From Saprospiraceae bacterium (GTDB taxonomy: Bacteria > Bacteroidota > Bacteroidia > Chitinophagales > Saprospiraceae): a stretch of DNA of 64,000 nucleotides. The stretch is taken from NCBI GenBank assembly GCA_041392805.1, contig JAWKLJ010000001.1, forward strand, positions 930,001 to 994,000, written 5' to 3'. The notes beneath the pieces were generated by a model. The model did not search any database, was not told where the DNA came from, and was given only the letters and a program-made list of their open reading frames with translations. Every line of letters begins with the position of its first letter. Position 1 is the stretch's first letter. The position numbers and the translations under genes are program-made. Of this stretch, positions 33,006 through 41,339 are shown one piece after another.

Positions 33006-34856
33006 ATGAAAAAAAGTATCCACTTGTGGCTTCTTCTGGTTTGCTACGCTTTAATGGCACCCTTAGCCCTTATTGGCCAAACCTTGGAGAACCCGGTGAC
33101 TGCGTCCTATCTAAAGGCAAAGCTTTCAAAAGAAAGTCCCAGACTCATCCTCACCCCAGCGATAGAAAAGACCTTAAGGAAAAAATTGCAGGATGATCCA
33201 CTAATCCAGGCCTATTACCAAAACATGCAAAACCAGGCAAAAGAGATTCTTGAACAGCCTTTGCTTAAAAGAGAATTAGAAGGGTTTAGATTGCTTTTTG
33301 TCTCCAGAGAAATGGCCAGGCGAATGGGCATTTTATGTATGATTTATCGCATCGACAGAAGTCCGGAAATATTGGCCCGAATAGAAGAAGAAGTAAAAGC
33401 CGTTTGTGCATTTACAGATTGGAACCCTATCCACTTTTTAGATGTGGCTGAAATATCGTTTACGGTATCCATAGCCACCGACTGGGTTGGCGATGCGCTC
33501 TCCAAAGAGACCGTTAAACTAGCTAAAACATCTCTCATTGAAAAAGGTATTCTGCCAAGTTACAATGAAGGCGGAGAACGAATGGGTTGGATCAATGGTC
33601 ACAATAATTGGAATACCATATGTCATTCGGGCATGATTGTAGCGGCTTTGGCCATTGCCGATGTAGACCCCGAATTGGCTGCCAAAACCATTGCCAGGGC
33701 TTTGGATAAAATCACTGGCTCCTTGCGGGAATATGCACCAGATGGAGCCTACCCAGAGGGCCCAAGCTATTGGGAATACGGAACCAGCTATGGCGTTGTG
33801 GCATCAAATGTTTTAACAACGGCCCTTGGGACAGATTTTGGCATATCGGATAGCCCAGGATTTATGGAGAGCGCCAATTTCAGGCTATTAGCGACAGCAC
33901 CCTCCGGTGAATATTTCAATTTTGCTGATTCCGATGGAAGACATGGGGGAAGTGGCGCCGTTTTGCTAGCTTGGTTTGCAGCAAAAACAGGGGATGCACT
34001 CTATTTCGACAAAAAGTTTTTCAATGATCCTAGCACGATTAGGGGTACGATGACCGGACCTGGGCTAGTTTGGATTGCTCAATTCTCGGAGCAAAAGACA
34101 AGTGTATTGCCACAAGAATGGCATGGAAGGGGAGCCAATCCGCTGGCCACCTTCAGAGGGAAAAAAGGGGATGCTAGCCAGTTTTATTTAGCGGTAAAAG
34201 GGGGGAAAGCCCAACTCAGTCATGGTAATATGGATGCAGGCTCTTTTGTATTCGATTTAAATGGCGTTCGATGGGTGCTTGACCCGGGCAACCAAAGGTA
34301 TTATCTCCTGAATAAAATCGGATTTCAACTATCTAATTATCAACAAGATAGTGAACGCTGGTCTTTATTGACCAAAGGAAACCAAACCCATAGTACCATT
34401 ACGGTTAATGACGCCAGGTTTAAGGCAACTGGTTTTGCCCCCATCACCGATTTTAAGACCGGGGATCATCCAAGTGTTTTGATCGACATGTCAGATATTT
34501 TCGAAGGACACCTGACTTCCTTACAGCGCAAGTTTATCAAAGAAAGCGATCACTCTATTTTGATCGAAGACCAATTTGAAATCAATGCGTCCACCCAACA
34601 AATTACCTGGGCGATCATGACCACAGCTGATATTGTGCCAGCAAAAAACGGGGTTATCCTGCAAAAGGATGGGAAAACGCTAAAACTTTCGATTCTAACG
34701 CCAAGTGAAGTCTCCGTGTCTATCATTTCCCTTGATCCGCCGCCCTTAGTCATTGATAAAACCATCGAAAATTTGAAACGACTTGAAATCAGGGTCCCTG
34801 CCTATCTCTGCCAAGAAGGAAAGGGTTCCATTCAGGTCAGGCTTTCAGACGAATAG
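33006..34856 (+). CDS. Heparinase II/III-family protein (probable polysaccharide lyase)
   Basis: The 616-residue protein has a Sec signal peptide (MKKSIHLWLLLVCYALMAPLALIGQT). Its helical first half resembles alginate/heparinase-lyase toroids (RMGILCMIYRID, WINGHNNWNTICHSGMIVAALAIADVD, YAPDGAYPEGPSYWEYGTSYG). A later beta domain matches the heparinase II/III-like C-terminus (KAQLSHGNMDAGSFVFDLNGVRWVLDPGNQRYYL). Such enzymes cut uronic-acid-containing glycans by beta-elimination; the HNNW and YPEGPSYWEYG motifs sit where catalytic residues occur in that clan. Its position between rhamnose genes suggests a rhamnose-containing acidic polysaccharide (ulvan or rhamnogalacturonan type) as the natural source, which is inference only. 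Confidence 0.85.
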   Translation: MKKSIHLWLLLVCYALMAPLALIGQTLENPVTASYLKAKLSKESPRLILTPAIEKTLRKKLQDDPLIQAYYQNMQNQAKEILEQPLLKRELEGFRLLFVSREMARRMGILCMIYRIDRSPEILARIEEEVKAVCAFTDWNPIHFLDVAEISFTVSIATDWVGDALSKETVKLAKTSLIEKGILPSYNEGGERMGWINGHNNWNTICHSGMIVAALAIADVDPELAAKTIARALDKITGSLREYAPDGAYPEGPSYWEYGTSYGVVASNVLTTALGTDFGISDSPGFMESANFRLLATAPSGEYFNFADSDGRHGGSGAVLLAWFAAKTGDALYFDKKFFNDPSTIRGTMTGPGLVWIAQFSEQKTSVLPQEWHGRGANPLATFRGKKGDASQFYLAVKGGKAQLSHGNMDAGSFVFDLNGVRWVLDPGNQRYYLLNKIGFQLSNYQQDSERWSLLTKGNQTHSTITVNDARFKATGFAPITDFKTGDHPSVLIDMSDIFEGHLTSLQRKFIKESDHSILIEDQFEINASTQQITWAIMTTADIVPAKNGVILQKDGKTLKLSILTPSEVSVSIISLDPPPLVIDKTIENLKRLEIRVPAYLCQEGKGSIQVRLSDE

Positions 34857-34881
34857 GTAATAAAATGTAATCCAAGAATTG

Positions 34882-35748
34882 ATGAAAATTAAAGGCAAAT
34901 TGTACTATCGGGAATTAATGGCGCGTTTTGGGCACCACTTAGCCATGAATTGGAACCTAGGTGAAGAAAATAATCAACCTATCGAAGAAGTTAAAAAAGT
35001 AGCCAATTATATTCATCAACTTGATCCATACCAACATCACCTCGTCATCCATACCTTCCCTAATGCAGACGATCGTTATGCTAGCCTGATAGGGGACCAA
35101 TCTCCGCTAACAGGCGCCTCTTTACAACTTCGGGATAAGGACTTTCGCGATGTTCACCAGCGGGTACTAAAATGGCGACATAAATCTGATTCCACTGGAA
35201 GACGATGGGCGCTGGCCGTAGATGAACCTGGAAATGCAAAATATGCCCTTTTGCCCGATGACGAGGACCTCGAACATGATTTGGCGAGGTCTAATGCACT
35301 TTGGGGAACACTGATGGCAGGAGGGTTTGGGGTAGAATGGTACTTTGGTTATGAAAGTCCACATTCGGATCTAACTTGTCAAGACTTTCGGAGTCGCGAT
35401 ATCTTTTGGGATCAAAACCGCTATGCCCGCACCTTTTTTGAACAGCATATCCCTTTTTGGGAAATGGCTCCATCGGATGAATGGACAACAGATACCTTGT
35501 CTTATTGTTTGGCTGCAAAAGACCAAATCTACGTGGTTTATCTACCTCCTGGCACTGAAACAGCCTCACTCGATATAGGCCAATCTGGAAAAACCTTCAC
35601 TGTTCATTGGTATGATCCTCGTAATGGAGGAGAGTTGGTCGAGGGCACTGTCGAAAGCGTAAAAGCTACCGGAATTATTCCCATTGGCAGTCCACCTGCC
35701 GAAAAAACAAAAGATTGGGTGGCCCTTCTTAAACCTGAAAAATCCTAA
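34882..35748 (+). pseudogene. C-terminal half of a DUF5060/collagen-binding-domain glycosidase, 5'-truncated
   Basis: The 288-codon frame begins in the middle of a fold: YYRELMARFGHHLAMNWNLGEENNQPIEE (a strand-loop with acidic residues, typical of a TIM-barrel glycosidase), LALAVDEPGNAKYALL-like second acidic loop (RRWALAVDEPGNAKYALLPD), then a small beta C-terminal domain (YCLAAKDQIYVVYLPPGTETASLDIG, FTVHWYDPRNGGELVEGTV) like putative collagen-binding domains. Intact relatives have about 500 more N-terminal residues including a signal peptide and the first half of the barrel. Nothing of that lies upstream, where the lyase gene ends 25 bases earlier. The frame is intact, so it could be expressed, but without a signal peptide; it is likely a remnant. 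Confidence 0.65.
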
Positions 35749-35767
35749 AACAACAAATCGAAAGATC

Positions 35768-37051
35768 ATGAAAATTCAACCCACAAGTATTCAGCAACAC
35801 AACGCCTCCCTCCTACCCACACACCAGGAGCAATACACCTTTCTTCAATCGCAATTGAATAAAAGAGGGTTAGATACCAATAAGATTGTCAACACCCTGC
35901 AAACCTTCCAGGTGGCCATCCCTAGCTGGGCCCTGGGCGCGGGCGGCACCCGCTTTGGTCGCTTCTCCTATGGTGGCGAACCTGGGAACCTGGAACAAAA
36001 AATAGCCGATATTGGCATTATCCATGCCCTTACCCGCTCGGCCGGGGCGATTTCCTTGCATATTCCCTGGGATATCCCCAAAGACCCCACGGCTATTAAG
36101 GCCCTGGCTGATGCCCATGACATTGTCTTTGATGCGGTCAATTCTAATACCTTTCAAGACCAGACCGATCAGAAGGAAAGCTACAAATATGGCTCGCTTT
36201 GTCATGCGGACAAGGCCGTCAGGGACCAGGCCATTCAGCATAATATTGAGGTAATAAAACATGGGGAAGCATTGGGATCTAAAAGCATCACTGTTTGGCT
36301 GGCTGATGGCTCCTCCTTCCCCGGCCAACTCAACTTCCGCAGGGCCCTCGAACGCACCCAGGATAGCCTGAAGCAAATCTACGCCCACTTGCCTGCGGAT
36401 TGGAAGATGTATATCGAATACAAACCGTATGAACCCAACTTCTACAGCACCGTTATCCAAGATTGGGGCACCTCGCACCTGCTGGCTACCGCATGCGGTG
36501 AAAAGGCATATACGCTGGTTGACTTGGGTCACCACCTGCCCAATACCAATATTGAGCAAATCGTGGCTACCTTGATGATGCGCGGTAAGTTAGGAGGCTT
36601 CCATTTTAATGATAGTAAATATGGCGATGATGACCTGACTTGTGGTAGTATCAAACCCTACCAGTTGTTCCTCATTTTCAATGAATTGGTCTACGGAATG
36701 GCCAACAATGATACCGGCAATCCGCCCCTGGCCTGGATGATCGACGCGAGCCACAACCTCAAAGACCCACTCGAAGACCTCCTCCAAAGCCTGGAAGCTA
36801 TCCGCCTCGCCTACGCCCAAGCGTTAATCGTGGATACCCAAGCGCTCGAAGCCGCCCGCGAAGCCAATGACGTCACCCTGGCCCAGGAAATCCTGCAAGA
36901 AGCCTATCGCACGGATGTGCGACCCCTGCTGCGAGAGGCGCGCCTAAGGAGCCAGGCAGCCCTTGACCCAGTGGGCTTGTATCGCCACGCAGCCGTTAGA
37001 AAGCAATTGATCGCGGAAAGAGGATTGAAATCGGTGGCTTCCGGCCTGTAG
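35768..37051 (+). CDS. rhaI: L-rhamnose isomerase (RhaI type)
   Basis: The 427-residue TIM-barrel enzyme interconverts L-rhamnose and L-rhamnulose. Marks are FGRFSYGGEPGNLEQKIADIG, GAISLHIPWDIPKD, SKSITVWLADGSSFPGQ, WKMYIEYKPYEPNFYSTVIQDWG (Glu metal ligand) and LGGFHFNDSKYGDDDLTCGSI (His/Asp ligands). These match the RhaI family of Gram-positive-type/Stutzerimonas-like rhamnose isomerases rather than E. coli RhaA. I start it at the ATG at 35768; the longer in-frame extension to 35684 overlaps the previous ORF and is not conserved-looking. The 19-bp gap to the truncated glycosidase indicates one operon. Confidence 0.9.
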   Translation: MKIQPTSIQQHNASLLPTHQEQYTFLQSQLNKRGLDTNKIVNTLQTFQVAIPSWALGAGGTRFGRFSYGGEPGNLEQKIADIGIIHALTRSAGAISLHIPWDIPKDPTAIKALADAHDIVFDAVNSNTFQDQTDQKESYKYGSLCHADKAVRDQAIQHNIEVIKHGEALGSKSITVWLADGSSFPGQLNFRRALERTQDSLKQIYAHLPADWKMYIEYKPYEPNFYSTVIQDWGTSHLLATACGEKAYTLVDLGHHLPNTNIEQIVATLMMRGKLGGFHFNDSKYGDDDLTCGSIKPYQLFLIFNELVYGMANNDTGNPPLAWMIDASHNLKDPLEDLLQSLEAIRLAYAQALIVDTQALEAAREANDVTLAQEILQEAYRTDVRPLLREARLRSQAALDPVGLYRHAAVRKQLIAERGLKSVASGL

Positions 37052-37079
37052 TGTTTTTTAACGCCTTAACAGCAATGCT

Positions 37080-38462
37080 ATGGAAAAAACCGTCACGGCT
37101 ATATTCGATATTGGGAAAACCAATAAAAAGTTTTTCCTTTTTGATGGCCGCTACAACGAAGTGTACAAAACCTACGAACAATTCGATGAAATCAAAGATG
37201 AAGATGGGCATCCTACTGATGATTTAAAGGCTATAGAGAATTGGGTGAAAACTCAACTGAGCCAGACCTTAAGCGATAAAAAATACAGCATAAAGCGCAT
37301 CAATTTTTCTACTTATGGCGCTAGCTTCGTTCACATTGACAAACAGGGGGCGCCCATAGCGCCGCTTTACAATTATACGAAGCCTTATCCGCAGGATCTG
37401 CTTGATCAATTTCATGCTAAATATGGCGATCCTTTGACCATCGCTAAGGAAACGGCTTCGCCTCCTTCAGGCATGCTCAATTCCGGCATGCAATTGTATT
37501 GGCTGAAATATGCCCGCCCACAGGTATTCCAACAAATAAAATATAGCCTGCACCTACCCCAATACCTTAGCTTTTTGTTCACAGGCATTCCATTGAGCGA
37601 CTTCACTAGTATTGGCTGCCATACGGGGCTTTGGCATTACGAAAAGGGCGACTACCATGATTGGGTGTATGCCGAAGGATTGGATAACATCCTGGCTCCG
37701 ATTGTCCCTACTACCACGAGCATCAATACCGACTATGAGGGCCATCCGATTAGTATAGGCATTGGTATTCACGATAGTTCTGCCGCCCTCCTACCCTACC
37801 TGAAGAGTGACAGAAATCCCTTTTTATTGCTATCGACAGGGACCTGGAGTATTGCGCTCAACCCCTATAGCGACGAAATTTTAAGTGCCGACGACCTCCA
37901 GAGCGATTGCCTCAATTATATGCAGCTGAATGGGCAAGCAGTGAAGGCCGCTCGCTTATTCCTTGGCCATGAATACAGCCTACAAGTCAGACAATTACAT
38001 GATTTTTTCAAAAAAGAAGAGGGTTATCATCGCAGCGTACAATTTGATGAGAAACTTTATGCCAGGCTAAAAGAAAGTAATAAGCCTTTTTTCAAATTCG
38101 AAAGTATACAGCTCCAACGTCCACAGCCGGAAGCCAGTCAATGGCAGACTTTTTCTTCCTTTGAAGCGGCCTACCACCAACTCATGCTGGAATTGATGGG
38201 CTTACAAATACAATCTGCCCAAAAAGCAATGGGCAAAAGCCCCATAAAAAAGATTTACGTTGATGGCGGTTTTGCAGATAATGATATCTTTGTCAAATTG
38301 CTGTCCTATCACTTCAAAGGTCATAAATTGAGAACCACCCAGTCTCCTTTAGGTTCGGCCATAGGGGCAGCCATGGTCATTGATGATAAAAAACCAGGGA
38401 AGAAGTTTTTGAAAAAGCACTACGCGCTAAAAAAACATCTACCCTTAACGTTTGATAAATGA
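37080..38462 (+). CDS. rhaB: FGGY-family carbohydrate kinase, probable L-rhamnulokinase
   Basis: The 460-residue FGGY kinase phosphorylates a ketose. Visible are the N-terminal phosphate-1 region (AIFDIGKTNKKFFLFDGRYNEVY), the FSTYGASFVHIDKQG segment with its neighbours, LLLSTGTWSIALNPYS (phosphate-2) and KIYVDGGFADNDIFVKLLSY near the C-terminus. Placed between L-rhamnose isomerase and the aldolase product route, the logical substrate is L-rhamnulose. The start is 28 bp after the isomerase stop; its last four bases (ATGA) overlap the lutA start. Sequence alone does not separate rhamnulokinase from fuculokinase or related FGGY enzymes. Confidence 0.85.
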   Translation: MEKTVTAIFDIGKTNKKFFLFDGRYNEVYKTYEQFDEIKDEDGHPTDDLKAIENWVKTQLSQTLSDKKYSIKRINFSTYGASFVHIDKQGAPIAPLYNYTKPYPQDLLDQFHAKYGDPLTIAKETASPPSGMLNSGMQLYWLKYARPQVFQQIKYSLHLPQYLSFLFTGIPLSDFTSIGCHTGLWHYEKGDYHDWVYAEGLDNILAPIVPTTTSINTDYEGHPISIGIGIHDSSAALLPYLKSDRNPFLLLSTGTWSIALNPYSDEILSADDLQSDCLNYMQLNGQAVKAARLFLGHEYSLQVRQLHDFFKKEEGYHRSVQFDEKLYARLKESNKPFFKFESIQLQRPQPEASQWQTFSSFEAAYHQLMLELMGLQIQSAQKAMGKSPIKKIYVDGGFADNDIFVKLLSYHFKGHKLRTTQSPLGSAIGAAMVIDDKKPGKKFLKKHYALKKHLPLTFDK

Positions 38463-39202
38463 AAATAGGATTATTTATCCCATGTTATGTTGACCAATTT
38501 TATCCGCAGGTTGGTATCGCGAGTTTAAAATTGCTGCAGAAATTGGGCTGTGACGTCACCTATCCCCTGCAACAAACCTGCTGTGGCCAACCGATGGCCA
38601 ATTCAGGTTGTGAACAGGATGCGATAGCTACCTATCAGCACTTTGTCGCTACTTTCAAAGCTTTTGATTACGTGGTGGCGCCCTCTGGCAGTTGCGTCTA
38701 CCATGTCAGAAAACACTACGATATTATTGACCAAACCGAAGCCGTCCAACACCTGCGAAAACACACCCTTGATATCGTAGAATTTTTGCTCGATGTGCTA
38801 CAGGTAAAAACCCTGGACGCCAAGTTTCCTCATAAAGTCGGGCTGCACCAGAGTTGCCACGGCCTCCGTGGTCTTCGCCTCGGCCATGGCTCGGAAAGGA
38901 CTGGCCCGGATTTTTCTAAAATCGGCCAACTCCTGCAAATGGTGGAAGGCCTCGAATTGGTACCGCTCGACCGCCAGGATGAATGCTGCGGTTTCGGCGG
39001 AACTTTTGCTGTCTCTGAAGCCGCCGTCTCCGTCAAAATGGGCAAAGACCGCCTGGCCGACCATCTGAGAAATGGCGCCACCGTCCTAACAGCCGGAGAC
39101 ATGAGTTGCCTGATGCACCTGGAGGGCATTGCAAGACGAAATAAGGAAAACCTTCGGGTGATGCACTTGGTGGAGATTTTGAATGGGGGGGCAGGGTTGT
39201 AA
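38459..39202 (+). CDS. lutA: LutA-like lactate-utilisation protein (CCG-domain, YkgE)
   Basis: The 247-residue protein has the two CCG domains of the LutA/GlpC/heterodisulfide-reductase family: CCG at residues 41-43 (TCCGQPMANSG) and 176-178 (ECCGFGG), plus Cys133 (HQSCHGLRG). These are iron-sulfur sites for electron transfer. LutA works with LutB and LutC to oxidise L-lactate to pyruvate. Its start overlaps the rhamnulokinase stop (ATGA), linking lactate oxidation to rhamnose catabolism that yields lactate. A 184-bp repeat-rich gap separates it from lutB. Confidence 0.9.
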   Translation: MKIGLFIPCYVDQFYPQVGIASLKLLQKLGCDVTYPLQQTCCGQPMANSGCEQDAIATYQHFVATFKAFDYVVAPSGSCVYHVRKHYDIIDQTEAVQHLRKHTLDIVEFLLDVLQVKTLDAKFPHKVGLHQSCHGLRGLRLGHGSERTGPDFSKIGQLLQMVEGLELVPLDRQDECCGFGGTFAVSEAAVSVKMGKDRLADHLRNGATVLTAGDMSCLMHLEGIARRNKENLRVMHLVEILNGGAGL

Positions 39203-39386
39203 GTTGTAGGTCGCGGGGAAGTGGCGGTGTAGGGTTGTAGGTCGTAAGTCCAATACTGGCTTAAGAAAGACTTACAGACTTACAACTAATAGACTTACAA
39301 CTAATAGACTTACAACTAATAGACTTACAACTTTCAGACTTACGACTTTCAGACTTTCAGACTTTCAACTCACAGACTAAAAAATC
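39203..39386. repeat. Microsatellite-like GACTTACAACT repeats within the lut operon
   Basis: A 15-bp unit (AGACTTACAACTAAT) occurs three times in register at 39276-39320, with a fourth partial copy to 39331, followed by GACTTTCA-type variants to 39375. Upstream at 39196-39250 are reverse-complement-like GTTGTAAG and GTCGTAAGTC strings, so the RNA can fold back. The stretch lies between lutA and lutB. Similar GACTTACGACTTTCG DNA is at 22451-22497. Confidence 0.75.
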
Positions 39387-40757
39387 ATGCATCACGCAAC
39401 CAAAGCAGCAACCTTCATCCAAAACGAAGAAAAAACCAACTGGCATAATGACTCCGTGTGGGGTGCCCGAACCAAGCGCGATACCGCCGCCCATGGCATA
39501 CCCGAATGGGAGAATCTCCGAAGCCTGGCCTCCCAGATCAAAGACAATGTATTAAGTCACCTGGATGAATACCTGTTGCAATTTGAGGCGGCAGCCACTA
39601 AGAATGGGGTCATTGTGCATTGGGCAGCGACCGCAGCGGAGCACAATGAGATCGTGTTGGGGATTTTGCAAAAACACCAGTTGAGCAAAGTGGTAAAAAG
39701 CAAATCAATGCTCACCGAGGAATGCCACCTGAATCCCTTCCTGGAAGCAAATGGTGTCGAGGTCATAGATACCGATTTAGGAGAGCGCATTATCCAGCTG
39801 CTTGAAGAACCACCGAGCCATATTGTGGCACCCGCCATCCACCTCAAACGGGAAGAGATCGGCGAACTATTTCACCAAAAACTCGGAACAGAAAAGGGCG
39901 CCACGGATCCTCAATACCTGACTGAAGCCGCCCGTCAACACCTCCGCACCGCCTTCATGGAAAGCCATGCCGGGCTAACAGGCGTCAATTTTGCGGTAGC
40001 CGAAACGGGCGGAGTCGTCGTCGTGACCAACGAGGGCAACTCCGATATGGGGGTTCACCTCAACAAAGTGCAGATTCATTGTATGGGGATTGAGAAAATT
40101 ATTCCAAGGGCAACAGACCTCGGGGTCTTCATCCGCCTCTTGGCCCGGAGTGCTATCGGACAGCCTATTTCCATTTTCACCTCCCATCATCATCGGCCTA
40201 AATCAGGAGGAGAAATGCACATCATCATTGTCGATAATGGACGAAGTGAGCACCTGGGGCGCGAAGATTTCAGAAATGGCCTCAAATGTATCCGTTGTGG
40301 CGCTTGCATGAATACCTGTCCGGTCTATCGCCGCAGTGGCGGCCATAGCTATGGCTATACAGTGCCAGGACCCATCGGCTCCATCCTCACCCCTGGCATC
40401 GATCTGAAGCAACATAGCGACCTGCCCTTCGCCTCCACCCTCTGCGGCTCCTGCTCGGATGTCTGCCCCGTCAAAATCAACATCCACGAACAGCTCTACA
40501 AATGGCGACAAATCATTGCCGAAGAAGGGCATTTGAATACCTCCAAAAAATGGAGCATGCGCATGGCAGGACGCGTTTTATCCAGTGCCAAAGCTTATGG
40601 CTTTTTCGGAAAAATGGCCCGAATCGCACTGCGTTATATGCCTAGAATAGCCATCTATAATGGATTAAATGAGTGGGGTAAAGAAAGAGAACTGCCCCAG
40701 GTTCCTTCCAAAAGTTTTAAGGAATGGTATCAACAAAATCAAACCAATAATGAGTAA
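39387..40757 (+). CDS. lutB: LutB-like lactate-utilisation iron-sulfur protein (YkgF)
   Basis: The 456-residue protein has the LutB domain order: an N-terminal LUD-like domain (GVIVHWAATAAEHNEI, VKSKSMLTEECHLNPFLE, VNFAVAETGGVVVVTNEGNSDM) and two 4Fe-4S sites, CIRCGACMNTCP (about 305-316) and CGSCSDVCP (about 356-364). LutB carries electrons in the LutABC complex that oxidises L-lactate. The gene ends with an 8-nt overlap with lutC (start 40750), so the two are translationally coupled. A C-terminal helix-rich tail is as in the family. Confidence 0.93.
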   Translation: MHHATKAATFIQNEEKTNWHNDSVWGARTKRDTAAHGIPEWENLRSLASQIKDNVLSHLDEYLLQFEAAATKNGVIVHWAATAAEHNEIVLGILQKHQLSKVVKSKSMLTEECHLNPFLEANGVEVIDTDLGERIIQLLEEPPSHIVAPAIHLKREEIGELFHQKLGTEKGATDPQYLTEAARQHLRTAFMESHAGLTGVNFAVAETGGVVVVTNEGNSDMGVHLNKVQIHCMGIEKIIPRATDLGVFIRLLARSAIGQPISIFTSHHHRPKSGGEMHIIIVDNGRSEHLGREDFRNGLKCIRCGACMNTCPVYRRSGGHSYGYTVPGPIGSILTPGIDLKQHSDLPFASTLCGSCSDVCPVKINIHEQLYKWRQIIAEEGHLNTSKKWSMRMAGRVLSSAKAYGFFGKMARIALRYMPRIAIYNGLNEWGKERELPQVPSKSFKEWYQQNQTNNE

Positions 40758-41334
40758 GGAAAAGATACTAGCCCGCATTCGCGCCAATAAACCAGCAGCG
40801 ACGGATTTGCCCACGGTGCCGTTGTTCCCGATGGAAGTGCCCGATTTGGTGCATACGTTCACCTCCATAGCCGAAAAAGGGTTCAGCAAATGCATTTCGC
40901 TAGCGGATGCACAAGACCTGGGCGCTATCATTGGTATCCATTATCCGGAAGCGCAAAAAATAGCCTCTTGTTTTAGTGGTTTTTCAGGGAATATTGACCT
41001 GGCTCAGGTGACCCATCCAAGCGATTTGAATGATGTCGACCTAGCCATTATCCCCGGGCAAATAGGGGTCGCCGAAAATGGAGCCATATGGGTAAGCGAG
41101 GCCGAATGTCCACATCGCGTATTGCCATTCATTACCCAACACCTCCTCCTGACCCTTTACAAAGACCAACTCGTTTGGAACCTCCACGAAGCCTACCAGC
41201 AGATCAAAATTGATGCAACGGGGTTTGGCGTCTTCATCGCTGGCCCATCCAAAACGGCAGATATTGAGCAATCGCTGGTCATTGGAGCACAAGGGGCCCG
41301 GAGCCTTACCATTATCTTACTAGATCAAAAATAA
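40750..41334 (+). CDS. lutC: LutC-like lactate-utilisation protein (YkgG)
   Basis: The 194-residue LUD-domain protein starts at the ATG at 40750, inside the end of lutB, which matches the short family N-terminus (MSKEKILARIRANKPA); frames opening earlier run inside lutB. Marks are DVDLAIIPGQIGVAENGAIWVSE (about 96-118) and FGVFIAGPSKTADIEQSLVIGAQGARSLTIILL at the C-terminus. It is the third subunit needed for lactate oxidation. The next gene (41340) starts 5 bases downstream. Confidence 0.92.
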   Translation: MSKEKILARIRANKPAATDLPTVPLFPMEVPDLVHTFTSIAEKGFSKCISLADAQDLGAIIGIHYPEAQKIASCFSGFSGNIDLAQVTHPSDLNDVDLAIIPGQIGVAENGAIWVSEAECPHRVLPFITQHLLLTLYKDQLVWNLHEAYQQIKIDATGFGVFIAGPSKTADIEQSLVIGAQGARSLTIILLDQK

Positions 41335-41339
41335 CACCG

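Noticed and set aside
34861..34881. A TTG start at 34879 for the truncated glycosidase.
   Set aside because: The adjacent ATG at 34882 is better, and neither restores the missing N-terminal half.
40669..40749. Longer lutC starting inside lutB.
   Set aside because: The family N-terminus begins at the ATG at 40750; the extension only translates lutB in another frame.
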